A DNA stretch of 64,000 nt from Ceratorhiza oryzae-sativae (Eukaryota; Basidiomycota; Agaricomycetes; Cantharellales; Ceratobasidiaceae). This document shows positions 56,912-64,000 of the stretch, piece by piece. How positions within the stretch are numbered: position 1 is the stretch's first letter; each line of letters begins with the position of its first letter. The DNA is taken from the NCBI GenBank assembly GCA_030998015.1, contig JARWMV010000235.1:1116001-1180000 (forward strand), given 5' to 3'. A program made the position numbers and the translations under genes. The notes beneath the pieces are model-generated. The model was not told the DNA's origin. It ran no database searches and saw only the letters and a list, made by a program, of their open reading frames with translations.

Positions 56912-59900
56912 CTACATCTGGGTCCGCTGCGAACGAATGCTTGTGACCCGAGTGCGCCGCCTGGGATACCTGAACGCCCGTCGTACGCCTTCCACGATCC
57001 TGCCTGCAACTCCGAAACGAGGCTTGACTAAAGGAGATGGAGTGCGGGTGCGTGACGAGATCGAACGCACGCGAGTCCGCTCCTTGCCAACCAACCGCCC
57101 AACGAAATCCCGAACTGTGCGTTTGCGTTGAACCATGGCAGCTGGAGTCACTACAGCCGTGCTCGTGGGCGCTGGCCGGTCCGAGCTTGTAGACGAACGA
57201 GGAGTGTAATGAGAATCCAACGGGCGCTGGATTAGCGGTAGGTTCATTCGGCTCGCCGAAGTAGGGATGGGAGGCGGAATCGAGTGATGGGACAGGTTAA
57301 TAGGGAGGTTCGGATGGCTCGTCATTCGGCTCGCGGACTCGGCCACGGTTGCAAGGGCTGAGAGAGGACGCTGGACAGGCGTGGTTGTCCGCCTGGACCT
57401 CAGCGAAGACGCAGTACGTATAGAGTAGGGGGTGGCGCGGCCGTAGGTCGTAGCAGGGGTCGTGTAGTGTGGTCTGGTCAACTCGACGGGTGAGACCGAC
57501 TCTACGTTCGAGAGGGCAGGGGGTGGAGGAGGGGGAGGCATATCAGCACGAACCTGCAGAAAACAGTAAGCACATGACGTCTCGAATATGATAGAAATGC
57601 TCACAGCCAAATTAGTGATCTCCCATAGTCGCTCAGGAGAGATGTGGCAAATTGGCCTCCAGTGATAAGGCATAGGGGGACCCAGCGCGCTCGGCGAACT
57701 GTACGTCCGACGGCTTGCGTGATTTTGAGTGAAAGCCCAGCGCCGTGCCATGTAGATTGCCAACCAGTGGGGTTCAATGGAACGTGGGCGGACTCTCGGT
57801 GGCGGAGGGATCAAGCTCGAGTACCCGGACTGGGACGTCAGACTCGAGACGTGGCTTCGCGAGGTTTCACTTGACGGTGCTGGTGGAAGTATGTAACGAG
57901 GAGCGACAGGAGAGGCCAGAGCTGGCCAAGGGATGGCGTTGGTGCTGGCAACATCGGTCTGGATAGGGGCTACGGATTGAGGAGTAGGGGGAGCAGATGG
58001 AGAAGTTGTCGAATGTAATCCTCAACAATCTCGTCATTTTCTGGCAAGGCGCTACCGATGGATGAAGACTTGGGCGTAGAAGCGGATGAAGATGTGACAA
58101 AAGTACTGCTGAGGGTTCCGGGCACGATTGGCTGAACCGGAGGGACTTCGATACCCGCCTCGGCTCTGCTAATCGCATCATATAGAGAGCTCGGATAACG
58201 AGGTCGAGTGCCAGACGCATTCCCACGCAGAGTCCTCAGAGCAACTTCGACCCAACGTTGAGGACGATTGACGCCGGGCGTCCGTAACGCATTGGCAAAA
58301 GAAATCAAGAACTGGGTGTACTTTCTGTGCGCTTGGGGGTCGTCACTGTTCGGGTCATAGTCCGGCATCTCGATAGGCACACCAGATCCATTCGTGCCAT
58401 CGCTCTCGGTACGAATCCTGCCCTCGACTCGCTCCCACTCTTCCCCAACCCCATACAAAACGACATCTTCTCCGTCATCCAACGCGCGATAATCGTCATC
58501 TCGTAAATGTTGAAAAGAACGTTGGTGCTGATATTCTGCCATCAATAAAGAGTCCGCGAACCGGTCGCGATCTTCGGGCTGTACGACTAGCGGTGGCACC
58601 GAAGATGACGTAGGCGTCGACTCTCGGAACGTGATGCTCACAGAGCCAGGTGAAAGAGCTCGTGCTGGATAAGAATCTCGGAAAGCGCCAGGCGTAGGAG
58701 GGGGACCAACAAACGATGGAGGATCGACATTCGACCCAGGACCAGAGAAAGGTGTATGCATCTGCAAGGACGTAGAGGCGCTGTGCAACGGGCGCGAGGA
58801 GCTAGCAGAAGGGATAGGCGTGTGGAGATTCATCTCGCGAACGACGGTTGCAATGTTCTGGAGACTCTCTACAGCGCGCTCAGACTCGGACTCGTCAGCA
58901 GTGGTCGTCGAAACAGCAGTCATGACCGGCTGGTTACGCTCGGGCGAGTATCCAAGGTCGGTTCGGATCGTAGGACGGGTACCAGTCGACTCTGGGGGAA
59001 CACTCGACATCGTGGTCATTCCAGCATACTGCGCACTAGAAAAGAGCCCCGAATTGTCCGGACTACTACGAGCAGACGGAGGCGTCCCAACATCCGACAA
59101 GCTCCGACTGAGACTATCTCCGCTGTCCTCGTCGGCCTGAGAGACCCCGTCCAGGAGTCCTCCACTGTCGTCACTCGGGAATCCACGCATGCTCGACGCA
59201 CTGATAACCTCGGACATCGCCGCTACGCCTTCTCCTTCGCTCTCGTGGAAATCCTGGAACGCCGACCGAGTAAGAGGAACACCCATCGCAGCCATCGAAC
59301 TCATCGCAAACTCGATCCAGTCGTCCAAGGGGAGGCGAAAGACTTCGTCGGCTGTGTGAGTGCTATGGAACGACTCGTCGTCGGGATGACAGACAGACAC
59401 CTCGGTGCGGGGCGTAACAGAGCGCGGTAGCTGTTCGAGTCTCGGAGGAGAATAGTCGTCGTGGCGCATGGGGATGGACGCAGTTACCGCACGACCGTGA
59501 GCGTTCGAAGGCGAGTGGGGGGTATGCGAATCTCCAGACGAGGGCGGCGAGGGCATCGGCAAGGGAGGAACAAGAAACCCCTGTTGGAATACGCCCGAAG
59601 GACACCCTCGGCAGGACGACGCCCGGGACGTCGCGCAGGAGTCGCACTCCGCGGTGGAGTAGGCGCCACGGGGATAGCAATAAACTCCCCACTCGACTGT
59701 CGCGTCAGAATAGACGGCTGCGCAACATGCCCTCGCATCGCAGACGAAATGGTCGCTCGCTCTGTAACACCCCGACGGGGGGCCGTATCGTCCTCGGCAG
59801 AATGCATCGCCGACTCGCCCTCGTCCAAATCAGACCGGCTCATGTGCACCGGCGTGCTCTGGTACACCCTGTCCCTCTGCGCGTCGTCCATATAGGATAC

Positions 59901-62900
59901 GTCCGGGAACGACCCAGGCACGCTCGACGGAAACTCGGCATCGGTATCGATCCCACGATCCTCAACGAAGCTATCGTGTGCAGTATGAAACGACCCTTCG
60001 CGCGATATAACTTCGGGACGACGGAGACGAGCAGGAGGGGACCAGGGCAAGTGCGCGAGCTGACGAGGTTCAGCGGGCGGTTCGATGATCGGCCCCTGCA
60101 ACGGCTCAAAGGACGGTTTCCGTACGGGTTCCAGAGGCTTGGTAGACGCTTCAGCCGACTGAACTTGAGTTGCGACTGGCAAAGGAGGAGCAGCACCTGG
60201 ATACGGCGACGCCTCAGGCAACGGTATACTCTCCTTCCTGACCAACGGCGGCGGAACAGGCGCAGCACGCACGGCAGTTGCATCGACGACAACAGCAGGC
60301 GGAGTAGGAGCTTTGATAGCCGGCGGAGTCGGAGCTTTGATTATAGGCGGCGTCGGAATCTTGGGCACAGGCGGTGGTGGTCCCCTCGGTACAAACAACA
60401 CGACGTCCCGGCCGTCGCTCGAGACTTCTCCTCCGTCGACTCCACCCGTCAACGAACGACGCATGAGCGCCTGACCGGTCCTCCGAACCTCGCTTAATCG
60501 ATATCCTCCCCCGTCGCTCGCACGCTTGGATCGAACTCCCTCGCTCATCGTACGTCGGACAAGACCGTCGCTGTTCACTCTCATGTGCGGACGGCGTGTC
60601 CGGTTGCGACGTCGCTTGGCAGGTGTAGATGATGCAGACGACGACTTGCCAGAAAACACCACCTCGTCCGAACCTGATCCGTCAGAGGGATGGGAGGAAG
60701 CGTTGGTATGATGGCGTAAGCGCGGCGGGAGTGGGCTCAGCGCGCGACTCGGGACGAGGTCGGGTGAATACGTAGGGAACACCTGTCTGGCAGGCGAGGG
60801 CACACGCGTAGGCAGAGGGCTTGGGCTGGCGATCGGACCTGGGGAAGCACGAGGACTGGGCACGCGCTGACGAGGTGGGGAAGAAGTCGTGGCAGGAGGC
60901 GAGGGCGTTTTGGGTGGCGGGGCGATCACGACCGGGCTCGGTGGGCGAGGGGCGGGTTGGGCGTTCTCTGGCGGGGGGAAATGCACCGAAAATCGTCGAG
61001 GGGCGTTTGCACCAGTTCGGTCGAGCAGGTTGAACGAGTGGGGCCGATTAGGCGCGGGCAGCGGCAAGCCATGAGACGGCATCGGGCTCAGTCCTCGTAG
61101 CAGGTTGACATGCGCATCCGAGGCTGACGCGCGATGCGTTGGGCTATCCCGATAGCCGGCCATTGGACTCGCTCGGTATCCCACACTCGAACTCGCTCGA
61201 TTCGCCACGGTCGGACTCGCCCGATATCCCGTCGGGCTTGCAGCCGGACCACCACCGACCGGCGTCGCCCAATTGACACTCTCCACCGGAGACACGTACA
61301 CACCCGAGCTCGGGCTCGCCTGGACAACAAACGACACCGGCCGGACCTGGGTCTGAATACGGATAGGAGTGCGCATCTGCACGGGCGAGGTTTGGGCCTG
61401 GCCATGGATAGGTGTCAGCGGGTATCCTCGAATCGGTGTTTGTGGTTGACCGCGAACCGGCGTCTGTGGTTGACCCCGAATCGGCGTTTGAGGCTGTCCT
61501 CGAATCGGCGTCTGTGGTTGGTGAGCTCGATTAGGCGTCTGAGGCTGACCATGCAAAGGCCGTGTCTGGACCTGAAACTGGGCCCTCACCGGCGTCTGCG
61601 CCTGCAGCGCGAACTGGGTCCGTACAGGCGAGTGAACCTGCACTTCCATCACCGTCTCGAGCTCGGGTTCGACGAGACCAGATTCCGGCTGGGCAAGAGG
61701 AGCAATAGCAGGGAAAACAAAGGAGCGAAGAGAATCTCGCGAAGCGGAAAACGACTCGTTGCGTTCACGTTCGTTGCGCGGGCCGATCGAGTCGGGTATA
61801 TGCCGTGAGGTGGAAGCGTCGATGGGTCGTGTCGTGGAAGCGTCCATGGTTTGTGACGTAGAAGGGTTCATGGCGTCGGTGATCGTCGACCCAGTCACAT
61901 TCGTGCTCGATGCGGCAGCAGCAGCAGCAACAATATTAGTGCGCATCCAGAGCGGTTGTCCGTCATGCGGTGACCGGTCGTCTATAACTACACTTTCTCG
62001 TTTCGAGTGACCATGTGCACTCTTGCCAGCTACAACGTTAACAATAGGCGTCAGCACGAAGGAATACGGCCAGGGGGGCAGCGACGATCAAAGATATAAA
62101 ACGGCAGTGCAGAGACGATCAAAAACCGTGGAGCCGCGACGATCGACATCAAGCATGTGGCAGATGAGCAGAACGCAAGGGCAATCAGAGCGTGGCGGTT
62201 TTGGTTGTTTGTGGCGGAAATAAAGGAGGTTGATGATCAATAGAGCGGGAAAGAAGTGGTGGCAAGTGATGAAATGAACAAATGACGCGGAATCAAAGGA
62301 AAGACGTACCAGCGGTGCCCACGTCCAACAGGGGAGGTCTTGGCCTCGCCGCCTTTCCCTGCTCCCCCTCTCCCTGCACATTAATCTCCTTTTCCAAATC
62401 ACTCAACGTCACACCGCCAAACCCAGCCCGGAACTACTCCGACTCGACCGTTGACTGGAGCGCTGACTCCGTCGACTGATCGACCTCGTCGCCGCCGCCG
62501 CCCGTCGCGCTAATATTTGCCCCATCTTAAGCGCCAATGGATCCTCCTTGTTGGTTTCGTTGGCCGAGGATTCCATTTCGATAAAGTTTTCTGATGGTTT
62601 AGGTAAATCGATGTGTTGGGGATGGTTATTGGAGTGTGGGAATGTGGGCCATATTGGGTGTAGTCGTGTCAATGGGGGGATAGGAATAGATAGGGGACAA
62701 CGTGTAGGGTCGGTTCAGCCAATGATTATCGCGCCACGCACATCAACCGCATTCGACACCGAGCAAAGAAGAAGAAGAAAAAAAGTAACAAAGCAACAAA
62801 CGTAAGAACGAACGAACAGCGAACGAAAGCGTGTATGTTGAACGCACCAAGCGTCGTCCGGCCCATGATCGACGGAAATGGGAACACTCGAGCGGTACTC

Positions 62901-63423
62901 CCCGAGGCGCTCGCATGGGTCGAATGAACGCTGCTGCTCGGCGCAGGAGATGCAGGAGAGGGATCCGAGGCTGCGACCGTCATCGACCTGGACTTTTCTT
63001 CGTTGGAACGGACAAAGCGCGCGATCAAGCTCTGTGCGTCGCCCGGGTCGCTCACACTCCGTGTCGGCTTGGGTTTTGTCTTTGCGACCTGTTGTTTCAT
63101 CAAGGTCAGGGAGAGGAAAGGAGAAAGGACGAGGCACAGACATTCTCGAGCTGGCGAATGCGAATGGGTCCCTGGGCGGGTTTGGGCTTGGGATGTTGGA
63201 GGGCCGAGTCCCAGACGTAGGGGCGGCCAGGCGAGTCGGGTCGGTCGTCTTGGAAGAATGAGTTGACGAGACCGTCGGCAGCAGCGGCGAGCTAAGGAGG
63301 GAGCGTTACCAAGTCAGAGAGCATCGAACACGGTCGAACACGACTCACCCGGATGTCCGTGTCGAGCTGGAGAAAGCGCCGGGCGAGGTGGTGGGCGTCG
63401 GGCGCAGGCCGCCGTCGCTGCAT
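56912..63423 (-). CDS. Very large Pro/Ser-rich orphan protein (about 1,940 aa)
   Basis: Exons: 63423-63349, 63291-63142, 63088-62848, 62590-62310, 62029-57605 and 57553-56912. The ATG at 63423 gives MQRRRPAPDAHHLARRFLQL. The N-terminal about 180 residues look folded (DGLVNSFFQDDRPDSPGRPY, LALKMGQILARRAAAATR). The long remainder is low-complexity: GQPQTPIR-type octapeptide repeats, PTPPAIKA repeats, Pro/Ser tracts, acidic patches and a poly-Pro run (PPPPPPP). A short conserved-looking patch near the end (IEPHWLAIYMARRWAF) may be a domain. Apparent 1-nt losses at 62430, 59563-59565 and 58012 break the frame. Two introns are over 250 nt. No family recognised; a scaffold role is only a guess. Confidence 0.7.
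61426..61552 (-). repeat. Tandem octapeptide-coding repeat in the large orphan gene
   Basis: About five imperfect 24-bp units encode (G/H)QPQTP(I/V/N)R. Unit-to-unit changes are mostly at third positions, which suggests selection on the peptide. Further TP-rich variants flank it on both sides. Confidence 0.8.
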
Positions 63424-63783
63424 GGCAAGGAGGAAATTACGGGAATGTGCAGCTGAAAAAGTGGTAAACTGAGACGGGGCGGGAACGAAGCGAGTCCTAA
63501 AAGTGTCGACCTGCTGCCTCGAGGGGACCAGCGCGAGCGGTCTGGACAAGCAGATGAAAAGCGCAATGACGGCGAGGCATCTTTAAGTGCCAGCCCAGAA
63601 ACACGAGGCCGCAAATAGCGCCAAATACGGCCGCTTTTCCCACAAAACAAATCTCTTTTTGCCTGTTCCTGACATCACGTCGAGAAGGATTAATCGCATC
63701 ACATACGCTACAGACATACGGCATACAACGACGTCATACAGAGCATAAACCATATTAATAAACATGCTAGAATAGAATAACAA
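63424..63783. other. Intergenic: large orphan promoter and 3' flank of the last gene
   Basis: No gene features recognised; ORFs are short and out of phase with either neighbour. Confidence 0.45.
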
Positions 63784-64000
63784 TCAGGTGTGTCGCTTGA
63801 GCCAGCGTCCGAGAGCCCTGCCAATCGACACCTTGGCCGCGCGCTGGCCTCCGAGCGCATGCACCGCCTCTTGCTGCACCGTGCGCGTCTTGATGCCGTC
63901 CTCGAGGCCGGGCAGATCAGCGTTTCGTCCGAACATAGCGCCGTCGTCGTCCGACTCGTGCACCACACGCCGTGTCTCATCCCGAAACGCAACGCACTCG
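63784..64000 (-). CDS. 3' end of an unidentified gene, truncated by the window edge
   Basis: Open frame entering from beyond the window and ending at the TGA at 63784. The C-terminal 71 residues include ECVAFRDETRRVVHESDDDG and end KVSIGRALGRWLKRHT, a basic tail. Too little for a family call. Confidence 0.5.
   Translation of the reverse strand, partial: ECVAFRDETRRVVHESDDDGAMFGRNADLPGLEDGIKTRTVQQEAVHALGGQRAAKVSIGRALGRWLKRHT

Noticed and set aside
59727..60497. Plus-strand Arg-rich ORF of 256 codons
   Set aside because: Antisense of Pro/Ser codons in the large orphan gene, which generate Arg/Gly-rich shadow frames.
61134..61808. Plus-strand Arg/Leu-rich ORF
   Set aside because: Antisense shadow of the QPQTPIR repeat region.
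1..64000. Autonomous transposons, tRNA/rRNA genes, CRISPR arrays and a classical backbone-enzyme secondary-metabolite cluster
   Set aside because: No transposase, reverse transcriptase, tRNA-like cloverleaf, rRNA or array pattern was seen by eye. The lone P450 and reductases are not next to a PKS, NRPS or terpene synthase. A tRNA or RNA-motif scan would be needed to exclude small RNAs.

Overview
The window looks like nuclear DNA of a filamentous basidiomycete (Agaricomycetes). Genes are split by many 50-60 nt introns, and the families are typical of that class: CFEM proteins, DUF6533 membrane proteins, a TPR-CHAT protein, a GH28 pectinase and a cytochrome P450. The combination resembles Rhizoctonia/Ceratobasidium (Cantharellales), but the genus is an inference. 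I read exon structures by hand from splice signals and reading phase.

Layout. 1-3.8 kb: three tandem CFEM genes (- strand; the first runs off the left edge). 4.4-24 kb: mostly housekeeping genes: a cerevisin/proteinase K-type subtilase (-), Spp2-like G-patch splicing factor (-), YAR1-like ankyrin protein (+), small NIF3/YqfO-like protein (+), ATP synthase subunit J (-), kinesin-13-like motor (+), small secreted protein (+), TPR-CHAT protein (+), aldo/keto reductase (-), cytosolic asparaginyl-tRNA synthetase (-) and FAD-dependent oxidoreductase (+). 25-42.7 kb: an accessory island with a P450 (+), an intact GH28 (+), a DUF6533 gene (A), a decayed GH28 copy, DUF6533 B, C and, convergent to C, D. 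43.5-64 kb: ER glucosidase II alpha (-), an F-box protein (+), a C2H2 zinc-finger protein (+), an orphan membrane protein with an in-frame UAG (+), a very large Pro/Ser-rich orphan (-), and the 3' end of another gene (-).

Two features stand out. First, microexons recur: 5 nt in GH28, 10 and 15 nt in the kinesin P-loop, 13 and 24 nt around the aldo/keto reductase active site, 11 nt at the same place in all four DUF6533 paralogs, and 14 nt in DUF6533 D after an apparent intron gain. Several introns also need GC-AG splicing (Spp2, ankyrin protein, glucosidase II, DUF6533 D). Second, the GH28 + DUF6533 block is tandemly duplicated, and one pectinase copy has decayed.

Caution on sequence quality: otherwise well-conserved genes carry more than fifteen apparent frame breaks, nearly all a single missing base in a short homopolymer. 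This looks more like uncorrected base-calling error than mass pseudogenisation, although DUF6533 B and the GH28 remnant carry other lesions and may be truly decayed. No tRNA, rRNA, CRISPR array, transposase or reverse transcriptase gene was recognised.
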